This document shows positions 25,167 through 33,659 of a stretch of 64,000 nt of DNA, in pieces; position 1 is the stretch's first letter, and the number at the start of each line of letters is the position of its first letter. Made by a program: the position numbers and the translations under genes. The stretch comes from UBA4636 sp045534575 (GTDB lineage: Bacteria > Bacillota > Clostridia > Christensenellales > Borkfalkiaceae). The notes beneath the pieces are model-generated. The model was given only the letters and a program-made list of their open reading frames with translations. It was not told the origin of the DNA and made no database searches. Location: the NCBI GenBank assembly GCA_045534575.1, contig JAZSJZ010000008.1, positions 26,833 to 90,832 of the forward strand, given 5' to 3'.

Positions 25167-26726
25167 TTAATTTTGAGTATCAGTTGAGTTTTCTTTAGCG
25201 AAAATTATTTCATCATCGTCATCTTTAACGTTAAGTTTTTTAGCAACGAATTTTGCAACGAACCCGCTAACTAAAACAATCAAAGTTATTAGCCATCCGC
25301 CAATAATATTAGATAAAAGCGAGTAGGAAGAGTCTGCTCCGTAAATGCCACCGCTTTTTATTAGCGAATATAAATTCCAAGCAAGGAACGCCGTTAAAAC
25401 GATAGGCGCAACGAATTTTACGATAACGTTGAAATACGCAACGGAGAGTTTTGCTTTTTTAGTGTTTTTGTTAACTTCTTCGCAAAGTTTTGGCGTTGAA
25501 ACAGTCCAGCCGATAACGAGCGTTTCGATAATACCAATAATAATAAGGTTATAACTATTGCACCAATTATCTAAAATATCAACGAACGCAAGCCCCGCTC
25601 CCGTTGTGAAGAAAAGCGAAATAACGCCAAGAATTAAGCACAGCCACAAGATAGTTTTTTTCTTGTTGAACTTGAACTTATCAGCAACGGCGGTTGCAAC
25701 GCCTTCAACGATTGAATACGCCGAGTTTACGGCTAGAGATGCTAAGCAGAAGTAGAAAACGAAAGCAAAAATCGAGTTAAAAATTCCGCTGTTTGAAAGG
25801 TTTACAATGGCTTGTGGATAAACGATAAAAGCCGTCGTTAAGCCTTGGTCGGTTATAGAGCCGAGCATTCCCGTTCCCGCCATAGTGGTGAACATAACGA
25901 AACTTGCTAGAACGCTAATGGCAAGGTCGCAAACCATAATGATGATAGAATCGGCAAAAATGTTTTGGTCTTCCTTCATAAACGAACCGTAAGCAAACAT
26001 TATGCACATCATAATCGAGAGCGAATAGAACATTTGCCCAAACGCATCAACCCACAAGGTTGGGTCGGCAAGTTCTTTTAGATTTGGAATAAATAAAGCC
26101 TTAATGCCTTCAACTGCGTTTGGTAGCATAACGCCACGAATTGCTAAAATGAAAAGGCATAAAATAGGAAGAATAACGGTTATCTTGCTGGCTTTTCCTA
26201 TACTTTTCGTGCCGTTTTTAATGCAAGAATAAATTAAAACCCACGCAATAACTAGGCATAAAACAACGCCCCAAGCAATGGTCGAAAAACCTTCGGTTGT
26301 CCCAGTCGTTTTAATAAGGTCTTTCCAAATGGAAGCGGCGGCAACCGAATCGCCGGTTATGGGAATAAACTTAAAGAACGAAACGCACATTAGAATTATC
26401 CACGCGAACATAACCACGTAGTAAGCGCAAATAAAGAAAGCGTTAGTCGTTGGAAGCCAACCAACGGGCTCTAGTTTTTTGTTAAGCGACCTAAACGCTA
26501 GCGTTGCGCCTCGTTTTGATTTTCTGCCAATGGCAAGTTCCATCATAAGAAGTGGCACGCCGATTGCTACGCCTAAAATAATGTAAACTAGTAAAAAAGT
26601 TGCTCCGCCGTGCTTTGCGCAAAGCCCCGGGAAGCGGAGCGCGTTTCCAAGCCCTACCGCCGAGCCAACTGCGGCGAAAATAAACGCACCGCGTGTTGCC
26701 CAATTATTTCTTGAAGTGTTAGTCAT
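25167..26726 (-). CDS. neurotransmitter:sodium symporter (NSS) family transporter
   Basis: 519 residues, about 11-12 membrane helices, LeuT fold. The NSS signature AAVGSAVGLGNALRFP (sodium and substrate site in helix 1) is present, with ELAIGRKSKRG at the first loop and MFYSLSIMMCIMFAYGSF in helix 6. It imports an amino acid or similar compound with sodium. It starts 48 nt downstream of the copA stop on the same strand, with no promoter visible in the gap, so cotranscription with copA is possible although functionally odd. Confidence 0.9.
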   Translation of the reverse strand: MTNTSRNNWATRGAFIFAAVGSAVGLGNALRFPGLCAKHGGATFLLVYIILGVAIGVPLLMMELAIGRKSKRGATLAFRSLNKKLEPVGWLPTTNAFFICAYYVVMFAWIILMCVSFFKFIPITGDSVAAASIWKDLIKTTGTTEGFSTIAWGVVLCLVIAWVLIYSCIKNGTKSIGKASKITVILPILCLFILAIRGVMLPNAVEGIKALFIPNLKELADPTLWVDAFGQMFYSLSIMMCIMFAYGSFMKEDQNIFADSIIIMVCDLAISVLASFVMFTTMAGTGMLGSITDQGLTTAFIVYPQAIVNLSNSGIFNSIFAFVFYFCLASLAVNSAYSIVEGVATAVADKFKFNKKKTILWLCLILGVISLFFTTGAGLAFVDILDNWCNSYNLIIIGIIETLVIGWTVSTPKLCEEVNKNTKKAKLSVAYFNVIVKFVAPIVLTAFLAWNLYSLIKSGGIYGADSSYSLLSNIIGGWLITLIVLVSGFVAKFVAKKLNVKDDDDEIIFAKENSTDTQN

Positions 26727-26774
26727 AAATTCCTTAAATATCTAAAGTTAAAAGTTTAAATTTTTAATTTTTTG

Positions 26775-29375
26775 TTACTCTTTTTCGCCTAAAACAATGT
26801 AATCTTCCTTTTCGATGGCTTCCTTAATTTTGTTTAGGTCTGCCCCGTTATGCGAAATAACGCAAGTTTTTTGTTCGAAACTCGCTTGGCACGAAACAAC
26901 CCTTTCAATGCTAAGAACGGCTTGTTGAACGCTTTTTTCGCAGTGTGGGCACATCATACCGTCAACTTTAAGCGTTGTGGTTTGCAAGGCTTTCTCACAA
27001 GGCGAAGTTTGTTCGGTGTTAGAATTTTCAATAATATCATTATTGAAATTGTCTTCTTGCATATTTTGAACTAATAAAGCCGAACTGTCAACTAAAACTT
27101 GGCAACTTTCGCCATTTTTGCACTTTTCGAACCTAACTTTTTTAAAAAAGTTAAGTCTAAGCGCGTTCGTTACCACGAATAAGCTCGATAAACTCATTGC
27201 CCCAGCCGCTAGCATAGGGCTTAAGGTTAAGCCTAAAAAGGCGAGCGCGCCACCTGCTATCGGTATGCAAATTACGTTATAGATAAACGCCCAGAAAAGA
27301 TTTTGCTTTATGGTTTTAATAACCTTTTTCGATAAAAGAACGGCGTTCAAAAGCGAGGTTAAATCGTTCATAAGAACGACTTGAGCCGAATCGGTTGCGA
27401 TAAACGAGCCTGAAGATATGGCAACGCCAACGTCTGCCTCAGTTAAAGAAGGCGCGTCGTTAACGCCGTCGCCAACCATAGCGACAACGTGCTGTTCTTT
27501 AAGAGTTTTAACAATTTCTTGTTTTTGGTGAGGGAACACGCCCGCAAAAACGTTTTCTTTTTTGATATTGCACTCATCTGCAACGGCGTTTGCTGTAAAA
27601 GGCGTATCGCCCGTTAGCATAAACACTTCAATACCAAGATTTTGCAAAGCGTCAATAACGAAATTAGCCTCTTCTTTTATGGTATCGGTTACGGCGATTA
27701 TGCCAACAACTTGATTGCCTTTAGCAAAGTAGATAGGCGTTTTTCCCTTTTTTGCGAGAGTTTTGCCAAGTTCTTCAACCTGCGCTGTTTCTATCTTATT
27801 ATCTTTTAAAAGGGCGAGGTTGCCTGCAATTAGTTTTTCTCCGTGCTTGATAGCCGTAACGCCAAGCCCCGTTAAAACTTCATAGTTTTCAGTATCTTCT
27901 AAGTTTAAGCCGAACTTATCAATTATTGCTTTAGCAAGCGGGTGCTCGCTTTTGCTTTCTAAAAGCGTTGCAATTTTAATAAGTTCTGTTTCGGTAAAGC
28001 CGTTTTGCACAAGTATGTCGCTAACAGTTGGCTTTCCACTTGTGATAGTTCCTGTTTTATCTAATATAACGGCGGAAGATTTACCCAAAACCTCAAGCGA
28101 GGTCGCCGTTTTAAAAAGTGCGCCAACTTTTGCGCCAACACCGCTTCCAACCATAATGGCAACGGGAGTTGCCAAGCCTAGCGCACAAGGGCAACTAATA
28201 ACTAAAACCGCAACGCACCTTTGGAGCGAAAAGGAAAAACTTTCGCCGATAATCATCCACACGGCAAAAACGATTAAAGAAATTGCAATAACTAAAGGCA
28301 CGAACACCCCTGCAACCTTATCGGCAGTTTTAGCAATCGGCGCTTTCGATAGACTTACGTTCTTAACCATTTCAATAATTTTCGAAAGGGTAGTGTCGCT
28401 ACCAACGCTGGTTGCCTTTGCTACGAAATATCCGTTCACGTTGGTGGTCGAAGCATAAACTTGGTCATTTGCCTTTTTTTCAACGGGCACGAACTCACCC
28501 GTCAAGGTCGATTGGTCAACGCTAGCAACGCCTTCTAAAATAACGCCGTCTAGCGGAATAAACTCGCCCGTTTTCACAACGAAAACGTCGCCAACCTTAA
28601 CGCTCTCAACATCAACAACCGTTTCCGCACCGTCAACTAAAAGCGTAGCCGTTTTTGGAGACAATGCCATAAGCGATTGAATTGCGCTCGTCGTTCTGCC
28701 TTTTGAAAGGCTTTCAAGCATTTTTCCTAGCGTTATTAGCGTTACTATCATTGCCGAGCCTTCAAAATAAAGGTCGTGGGCAAAGTGAGTAAGTTGCATA
28801 AAGGCTTGATTGTAAGTGTAAAGACAAATTTTAATGGTTATTGCAAGGCTATAGATAAAACTTGCGCCCGAACCTAGGGCAACTAACGAATCCATATTAG
28901 GCGAGAGTTTTATTAAAGACTTAAACCCGCTAATAAAGAAATTTCGGTTTATGATTAAAATTATGGAACATAAAACAAGTTGAATTAAAGCGTTTGTGAG
29001 CGCGCCTAGATTTGAGTTGAAAAATTCGGGAAGAGGTAATCCAATCATCCGCCCCATCGAGAAATACATTAAGATAATAAGAAGAATAAGAGATGGAATA
29101 AGCCTTCGTATCATTTGCTTAGTTTCGGGCGTTAATGAAGTTATAGGCTGACTTTTTGCCTCATTTTCGTCAATTATTTGCGCGCTATAGCCCGCTTTTT
29201 TAACGGCTGATAGAATTTGCTCGATTAAGAAAGGCTCGTTAAATTCAACCTTCATTTCGGCTGTAATTAAGTTGACGAAAACTTCTTTCACGCCATTAAC
29301 GTTTTTAACAGCCTTTTCAACTTTTTGCTGGCACACAGCACAACTCATTCCAAAAACCTTAAAATTTTTCGTCAA
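26775..29375 (-). CDS. copA: copper-exporting P1B-type ATPase with N- and C-terminal HMA domains
   Basis: 866 residues. N-terminal HMA domain with C12-A-V-C15, eight membrane helices with the metal-site CPC (SCPCALGLATP), phosphorylation DKTGT, SEHP and GDGVNDAP. A second heavy-metal domain with CPHC sits at the extreme C terminus after an Asn/Gln-rich linker, which is unusual because extra HMA domains are normally N-terminal. TTG 29375 has AAAGGTGG 8 nt upstream; GTG 29387 overlaps that site. The linker after the first HMA is coded by a dispersed hairpin copy. Confidence 0.92.
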   Translation of the reverse strand: MTKNFKVFGMSCAVCQQKVEKAVKNVNGVKEVFVNLITAEMKVEFNEPFLIEQILSAVKKAGYSAQIIDENEAKSQPITSLTPETKQMIRRLIPSLILLIILMYFSMGRMIGLPLPEFFNSNLGALTNALIQLVLCSIILIINRNFFISGFKSLIKLSPNMDSLVALGSGASFIYSLAITIKICLYTYNQAFMQLTHFAHDLYFEGSAMIVTLITLGKMLESLSKGRTTSAIQSLMALSPKTATLLVDGAETVVDVESVKVGDVFVVKTGEFIPLDGVILEGVASVDQSTLTGEFVPVEKKANDQVYASTTNVNGYFVAKATSVGSDTTLSKIIEMVKNVSLSKAPIAKTADKVAGVFVPLVIAISLIVFAVWMIIGESFSFSLQRCVAVLVISCPCALGLATPVAIMVGSGVGAKVGALFKTATSLEVLGKSSAVILDKTGTITSGKPTVSDILVQNGFTETELIKIATLLESKSEHPLAKAIIDKFGLNLEDTENYEVLTGLGVTAIKHGEKLIAGNLALLKDNKIETAQVEELGKTLAKKGKTPIYFAKGNQVVGIIAVTDTIKEEANFVIDALQNLGIEVFMLTGDTPFTANAVADECNIKKENVFAGVFPHQKQEIVKTLKEQHVVAMVGDGVNDAPSLTEADVGVAISSGSFIATDSAQVVLMNDLTSLLNAVLLSKKVIKTIKQNLFWAFIYNVICIPIAGGALAFLGLTLSPMLAAGAMSLSSLFVVTNALRLNFFKKVRFEKCKNGESCQVLVDSSALLVQNMQEDNFNNDIIENSNTEQTSPCEKALQTTTLKVDGMMCPHCEKSVQQAVLSIERVVSCQASFEQKTCVISHNGADLNKIKEAIEKEDYIVLGEKE
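29121..29156 (+). repeat. dispersed hairpin inside copA (HMA-to-TM linker)
   Basis: AGTTTCGGGC, GTTAATGAAGTTATA, GGCTGACTTTTT on the plus strand. On the coding strand it gives SQPITSLTPE in the linker between HMA and first helix. Confidence 0.6.
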
Positions 29376-29407
29376 AATAATCACCACCTTTTAAATTTAT
29401 TTCTAAA

Positions 29408-29436
29408 ATTATACAATAATATGCCCATTTTGTAAA
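29408..29436 (-). promoter_or_regulatory. copA promoter
   Basis: Minus strand TTTACA, 17-nt spacer, TATAAT. No CopY or CsoR operator pattern was recognised. Confidence 0.65.
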
Positions 29437-29462
29437 GAATTAAAATAAAAAATAATAATGCG

Positions 29463-29491
29463 TTGCAAAATTGAAGCGTTTAGTGTATAAT
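29463..29491 (+). promoter_or_regulatory. promoter of the Nudix gene
   Basis: TTGCAA, 17-nt spacer, TATAAT with extended -10 (TGTATAAT). Confidence 0.65.
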
Positions 29492-29536
29492 GAAAAAGTA
29501 AAACTTAACAAATTAAATTTAGAAAAGGGATTTTTT

Positions 29537-30121
29537 ATGCAAGAGAATATTTTAATCACTGACGCAAAGTTAATAAACGGGCTTTATGGTGAGAGCGATA
29601 AGTTTTTGAAAGAGGCAACGCTTGAAGATTTTTTGTTTGCCGTTCAAAACGCGCACACTTTTATGCCAAGAGACGAGGTTGAAAACGACCCAACCAAAAA
29701 GCAAATCATAGCATACTGCGTAATTAGAAAGGGCGATGAAATTTTTGTTACGAAAAGGCTAAAAAAGCAAAGCGAAAAACGCCTTCACGACCGCCACTCA
29801 ATCGGCGTTGGCGGGCATATTAACACAACCGATTTAACGAGCGAAAACGTCGTTTTGGTTGGTATGGAGCGAGAACTTCACGAAGAAGTTTTCATTAGCG
29901 ACGATTTTTCGGCTAAGTTTTTAGGCGTTATTAACGATAATTCAACTCAAGTTAACAGCGTGCATTGCGGTGCGTGCTTTATGATAACGTTAGAAAGTGG
30001 CGATTGCTCGGTAAAAGAAACTGAAAAAATGGAAGGCTTTTGGGTTCATAAAGATAACCTTAGAGAGTATTTTGATAAAATGGAAGGCTGGTCGCAAATA
30101 GTTATAAATTCGATTTTTTAA
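29537..30121 (+). CDS. Nudix hydrolase family protein
   Basis: 194 residues from ATG 29537 (ribosome site AAAAGGGA); the open frame begins at 29471, inside the promoter. The Nudix box is GGHINTTD...GMERELHEEV, with RELhEEv as the metal-binding core, at about 103-131. The layout (N-terminal strand with VIRKGDEIFVTKRLKKQ, then the long box) fits the predicted phosphoesterase branch of the family. Substrate unknown. It is separated from rubrerythrin by a hairpin whose right arm carries the latter's ribosome site. Confidence 0.8.
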   Translation: MQENILITDAKLINGLYGESDKFLKEATLEDFLFAVQNAHTFMPRDEVENDPTKKQIIAYCVIRKGDEIFVTKRLKKQSEKRLHDRHSIGVGGHINTTDLTSENVVLVGMERELHEEVFISDDFSAKFLGVINDNSTQVNSVHCGACFMITLESGDCSVKETEKMEGFWVHKDNLREYFDKMEGWSQIVINSIF

Positions 30122-30140
30122 AAATTTAAAATTGATGTTT

Positions 30141-30185
30141 AAAACCTCTCAAAACGGTCGATAATCGGCTTATAGGGAGGTTTTT
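30141..30185 (+). repeat. dispersed hairpin embedding the rubrerythrin Shine-Dalgarno
   Basis: AAAACCTC ... GATAATCGGCTTATAG ... GGAGGTTTTT. The right arm GGGAGG (30175-30180) is the ribosome site of ATG 30189, and the left arm can pair with it. Confidence 0.7.
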
Positions 30186-30188
30186 ATT

Positions 30189-30773
30189 ATGCAACTAAAA
30201 GATAGTCAAACTTATTTAAACTTAGCAAGAGCGTATTCTGGCGAGTGTCAAGCAATGGTGAGATACCGCTTTATCGAATACGGCGCGAGAATGAAGGGCT
30301 ACAACGCCTTGGCTGAATTTATCGATAAAATCGTTTATAACGAATTTAACCACGCGCGCATGTTCTACACGGCAATTCAATCTGCTTCAAAAGAGCCGAT
30401 TGATAACATTGATATCTGCGCTGGCACGCCTTTTAGAGAAAAGTGGGATTTAACTGAAAATCTTAACTTTGCCGCAATGGGCGAAAACACCGAAGTTGAA
30501 CTTTATCGCGAGTTTTCAAAGGTTGCAAAGGAAGAAGGCTTTGAAGATATTGCTAATCTTTTTATGGAAATTTCTAAGATTGAAGCAAAGCACGAAAGGA
30601 TGTTTGCTTGCTTGCACGAGCATATGCTAAACGGCACGCTTTATTCTCGCGATAAAAAGACCAAGTGGATATGCTCTGGCTGTGGCTACGAGCACGAAGC
30701 AAACGAAGCGTTTGAGATTTGCCCAGTGTGCAAACAAAAGCAAGGCGTGGTTGAAATTGATTGCAAGTGCTAA
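30189..30773 (+). CDS. rbr: rubrerythrin
   Basis: 194 residues. Residues 1-145 form the ferritin-like di-iron domain (SGECQAMVRYRF, EFNHARMF, and EISKIEAKHERMF, with E-x-x-H ligands); 155-194 is a rubredoxin-like iron site (WICSGCGYEH...CPVCKQKQG, two C-x-x-C knuckles). It reduces hydrogen peroxide in anaerobes, with electrons from rubredoxin or NADH oxidoreductases. Translation may be modulated by the hairpin covering its ribosome site. Confidence 0.93.
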   Translation: MQLKDSQTYLNLARAYSGECQAMVRYRFIEYGARMKGYNALAEFIDKIVYNEFNHARMFYTAIQSASKEPIDNIDICAGTPFREKWDLTENLNFAAMGENTEVELYREFSKVAKEEGFEDIANLFMEISKIEAKHERMFACLHEHMLNGTLYSRDKKTKWICSGCGYEHEANEAFEICPVCKQKQGVVEIDCKC

Positions 30774-30812
30774 ATAAGCCATAAATAGAGCGGGTTTGTG
30801 CAAAAAAAACGC

Positions 30813-30841
30813 TTGATAAAAAAATTTTAATTTGATACAAT
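30813..30841 (+). promoter_or_regulatory. promoter of the glycine riboswitch transcript
   Basis: TTGATA, 17-nt spacer, TACAAT; transcription would start about 30848, just before the aptamer. Confidence 0.65.
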
Positions 30842-30854
30842 TATAAAAACGCTA

Positions 30855-31044
30855 AATGAAGTTTGCAGAACGGAAGGACTGCAAGCGGATGGCACTCCGG
30901 AGAATTTCGTTAAATCGAATACCGAAGGGGCAAGGGAAACTAAGGTTTTCTAATCTCTCAGGTAAAAGAATGGAGCACTTTTAATAATTATAAGGTTAAA
31001 AGGTCTAACGGAGAGTCTAAAGGTTTTAGCACTCTCCTTTTTTT
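30855..31044 (+). ncRNA. glycine riboswitch (single aptamer) with terminator
   Basis: The glycine aptamer core is visible: CTCCGGAGA, then ACCGAAGGGGCAAG, then AATCTCTCAGGTAAAAGAATGGA (split here: AATCTCTCAGG, TAAAAGAATGGA), ending near 30978. A small hairpin (TGCAG/CTGCA) precedes it. I see only one aptamer, not the usual tandem. The expression platform is a terminator: GGAGAGT (31010-31016) with ACTCTCC (31031-31037) and seven Ts. The terminator's 5' arm could pair with the aptamer's TCTCTC, giving an antiterminator choice. It controls the AGCS symporter directly downstream. Confidence 0.88.
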
Positions 31045-31049
31045 GTGTT

Positions 31050-32579
31050 ATGGAAAAGTTAACGAGCATAATTTCATCAATTAACGAAAAGGTTTTGTGG
31101 GGAATTCCTATGATTTTGGCAATCATAGGCGTTGGTCTGTTTTTTACCATTATCACTAAATTCTTGCAAGTTCGAAAGTTCAAAACTGCGCTAAAATCAA
31201 CCATTTACCCATCAATTAAGGGCATTGGCAAGGGCAAAACAGATAAAGACAAAGTTTCGCCTTTCCAAGCGTTTGCAACTGCGATTTCAGGCTCGATTGG
31301 AACGGGGAATATCGTTGGCGTTGTCGGGGCGATTATCTTGGGCGGTCCGGGCGCAGTGTTTTGGATGTGGGTTTCGGCGTTTTTCGGGCTACTCACTAAC
31401 TTCATTGAAACGGTTTTAAGTTTGTATTACCGCGAAAAAAATGAAAAAGGCGAGATTGTCGGCGGGCCGATGTATTACATAACTAATGGGCTTAACAAAA
31501 AATGGCTTGCGATAATTTTTGCGGTGTGCTGTTTGTTTGCATCCGTTGGGATGGGCATGGTGCAATCTAACTCAATTTCTGGCGTGTTGCAAACGGTGAT
31601 TGCTCCAAATAGCGTAGAAAACGCTAAAATCGTTGCTATTGTGGTTGGCGTAACCGTATCGCTTTTAACAACGCTAATCATTATTGGCGGTATTAAAAGA
31701 ATAGGCAAGGTTGCAAGCGTAGTCGTTCCGTTTATGGCAATGCTTTGCATAATAATGTCTTTAATAGTTATAGCAATTAACATTAACGCTTTGCCAAAAG
31801 CATTTTATCTTATCGTTAGCGAGGCGTTTAGTTTTAAGGCAGTTTCGGGCGGATTTTTAGGCTATACCATTTTGGTTGGCATGCGCTATGGCTTTGCAAG
31901 AGGAATTTTCTCAAACGAGGCAGGGCTTGGCTCTGCGCCGATAGCCCACGCAAGTTCGTCAACAAAAGAGCCTGTTAAACAAGGTATGTGGGGAATGTTC
32001 GCAGTTTTTGTTGATACGTTCATCGTTTGTTCAATGACGGCTTTTGCGCTTATAACCACTTCTTTAAATTCTGGGGCTTTTGACTGGACTAATATTTCTC
32101 AAAACGCTCTTTTAGATAAAAACGTTATTGCTCCTTTTGCCTTCACTCAAAACTTTGGCGGATTTGGCTCGATAGTCTTTTCAATAATTATGCCACTTTT
32201 TGCCTTCACAACCATTTTAGCGTGGGCGTTTTACGGCGAAAAGGCGATTGAATTTTTATGCGGAAGAAAGAGCGCAAAAGTGGGCACGCTAATTTTTAAA
32301 TTAGTGTTCGTTGTTTTGTTGATAGTGGGTGCGCTAGTAAGTTCAAAACTCGTTTGGGAACTTGACGATTGTTTTAACGCCTTAATGGCTGTTCCAAACC
32401 TAATTGCTATTGTTATGCTATCTAAGGTGGCGATTAAAGTTACCAAGAACTATTTTGATAGAAGGCGCGGGGTTGACGTTGAGCCAATGCTTTCTTTCGA
32501 TAAAGAAACTAACGATAAATTAATTAAAGAATTAAAAGAAGAAAACCAAGGCGCAAATCTTTTGGTGGAAAGAGATTAG
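31050..32579 (+). CDS. AGCS-family sodium:alanine/glycine symporter
   Basis: 509 residues, about 10-11 membrane helices. Family motifs: SGSIGTGNIVGV with GGPGAVFWMWVSAFFG, FSNEAGLGSAPIAHA and MPLFAFTTILAWAFYGEKA. It imports alanine or glycine with sodium; the upstream glycine riboswitch points to glycine. ATG 31050 is only 6 nt after the terminator T-run, and no ribosome site is visible. An in-frame ATG at 31110 has GGGGA upstream but would remove conserved N-terminal sequence (ekvLWGiP). Confidence 0.92.
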   Translation: MEKLTSIISSINEKVLWGIPMILAIIGVGLFFTIITKFLQVRKFKTALKSTIYPSIKGIGKGKTDKDKVSPFQAFATAISGSIGTGNIVGVVGAIILGGPGAVFWMWVSAFFGLLTNFIETVLSLYYREKNEKGEIVGGPMYYITNGLNKKWLAIIFAVCCLFASVGMGMVQSNSISGVLQTVIAPNSVENAKIVAIVVGVTVSLLTTLIIIGGIKRIGKVASVVVPFMAMLCIIMSLIVIAININALPKAFYLIVSEAFSFKAVSGGFLGYTILVGMRYGFARGIFSNEAGLGSAPIAHASSSTKEPVKQGMWGMFAVFVDTFIVCSMTAFALITTSLNSGAFDWTNISQNALLDKNVIAPFAFTQNFGGFGSIVFSIIMPLFAFTTILAWAFYGEKAIEFLCGRKSAKVGTLIFKLVFVVLLIVGALVSSKLVWELDDCFNALMAVPNLIAIVMLSKVAIKVTKNYFDRRRGVDVEPMLSFDKETNDKLIKELKEENQGANLLVERD

Positions 32580-32610
32580 TGCCCCTATAACTTCATAATT
32601 GGCGTTTTTT
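32580..32610 (+). terminator. dispersed hairpin (forward copy) after the AGCS gene
   Basis: TGCCCC, core TATAACTTCATAATT, GGCGTTTTTT. A GCC/GGC closing stem and a T-run. Confidence 0.65.
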
Positions 32611-32630
32611 GAAAAACTAAAACGCACCGA

Positions 32631-32665
32631 AAAGCCGAACTGTTGTCCTCTAAGTTCGGCTTTTT
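32631..32665 (+). terminator. second rho-independent terminator
   Basis: AAAGCCGAACT / AGTTCGGCTTTTT, 8-bp GC-rich stem, T-run. Tandem with the element just upstream. Confidence 0.85.
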
Positions 32666-32687
32666 GCGTGCTCAATTTAAGAAAATA

Positions 32688-32716
32688 TTGACAAATATTT
32701 TAAAAAAGAATATACT
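32688..32716 (+). promoter_or_regulatory. sigma-A promoter, third copy of the islet type
   Basis: TTGACA, 17-nt spacer AATATTTTAAAAAAGAA, TATACT. Three or so changes from the spacers at 9446 and 9922. Confidence 0.75.
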
Positions 32717-32762
32717 TGTTTAATAGAGCAATTTGAGAAAACTTATTAGGTGATAATTAAAA

Positions 32763-33476
32763 ATGAATAAATTTTATTTTAGAAGAAAAAATGCTTTTTA
32801 TTATTTTTCCTTAATTTTTATAGTTTTTATGTTGGGTGTGATTATCTTTCTCGGCGTTTTGTTCTTAGAAAGCGCTATAAAAGATAAAGATTTCTTTTCT
32901 ATCGCAGGCGTTATTTTTTCGGCTTTTGCTGTTTTTTATTTTATTTTAATGCTTTGCAATCTCGTGAAAACCTATAATAGAAGTTACTCTATTTCTAACG
33001 GAAAAATCGAGTTTGAAGGCGTTGCAGATTTTAAAAGCGTTGTGCATGGAAGCGCGTTCTTGAATTTTAAAAAAGAGCAAAAACAAGCAATTTCTATAAG
33101 TGAAATACCATATATTTTTATAACAAAATTTGTTTTTAGAACAGGCTCGGTGCTTCAAGAAATGGAGAAAATTGAAAACAAAAAACAAGTTATGGGCTAT
33201 ATGTTTTTGTTGAATAAATTTGTTTATGACGAAAAAAGGTGTCAAAATTCTTACGTTTTTGATGCTTTAAATAGTCAAGGCGACTATAATTCGCAATTTT
33301 ACCAAGAGTTATTATCAATGAGTTATCAGGAAGAGGTGCTTAATCAATTATTGTTAAACGGCTTTAAGGGAGATGTTTTTTTATCTTCTCAAATATACGA
33401 GCCACGAAAGCAAGCCTTTGACCAAATGTTTTTAAAAAATAACCTTAGTCTTGATAAAATTCACGTAGTGGCGTAA
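32763..33476 (+). CDS. two-helix membrane protein of unknown function
   Basis: 237 residues. Helices at about 13-37 and 45-67 are followed by a soluble domain with SISNGKIEFEGVADFK (beta-rich start) and a helical C terminus. No family recognised. Ribosome site TAGGTGAT before ATG 32763. It is a single-gene unit behind an islet-type promoter, and its architecture (membrane hairpin plus soluble domain) resembles the proteins at 10130, 10734 and 62200. A role in the same toxin/immunity network is a guess from promoter and layout. Confidence 0.6.
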   Translation: MNKFYFRRKNAFYYFSLIFIVFMLGVIIFLGVLFLESAIKDKDFFSIAGVIFSAFAVFYFILMLCNLVKTYNRSYSISNGKIEFEGVADFKSVVHGSAFLNFKKEQKQAISISEIPYIFITKFVFRTGSVLQEMEKIENKKQVMGYMFLLNKFVYDEKRCQNSYVFDALNSQGDYNSQFYQELLSMSYQEEVLNQLLLNGFKGDVFLSSQIYEPRKQAFDQMFLKNNLSLDKIHVVA

Positions 33477-33514
33477 GCGAAAAAACTAAACGCCAAAATT
33501 TTCTTAATTTTTTT

Positions 33515-33552
33515 AAAAAAGTGCCGTTAATCGACCTATTGGCGGGCTTTTT
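33515..33552 (+). terminator. dispersed hairpin (reverse copy)
   Basis: AAAAAAGTGCC, core GTTAATCGACCTATT, GGCGGGCTTTTT. Short GCC/GGC stem. Confidence 0.65.
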
Positions 33553-33612
33553 GTCTAAAACTTATGCAAATTTATTAAAAAGAAAGTTAAAATAAAACAA
33601 TTTTAAAATAAA

Positions 33613-33639
33613 ATGAGTTCGGCAAAGAGCCGAACTCAT
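33613..33639. terminator. two-sided terminator after gdhA
   Basis: ATGAGTTCGGC / GCCGAACTCAT perfect 11-bp stem, 5-nt loop; on the minus strand it is followed by TTTTATTTT. Confidence 0.85.
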
Positions 33640-33659
33640 ATTTTCTTTTAGTTAAAATT

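Noticed and set aside
25345..25755. Plus-strand readings opposite the NSS gene
   Set aside because: Shadows of a well-supported membrane transporter with biased hydrophobic codons.
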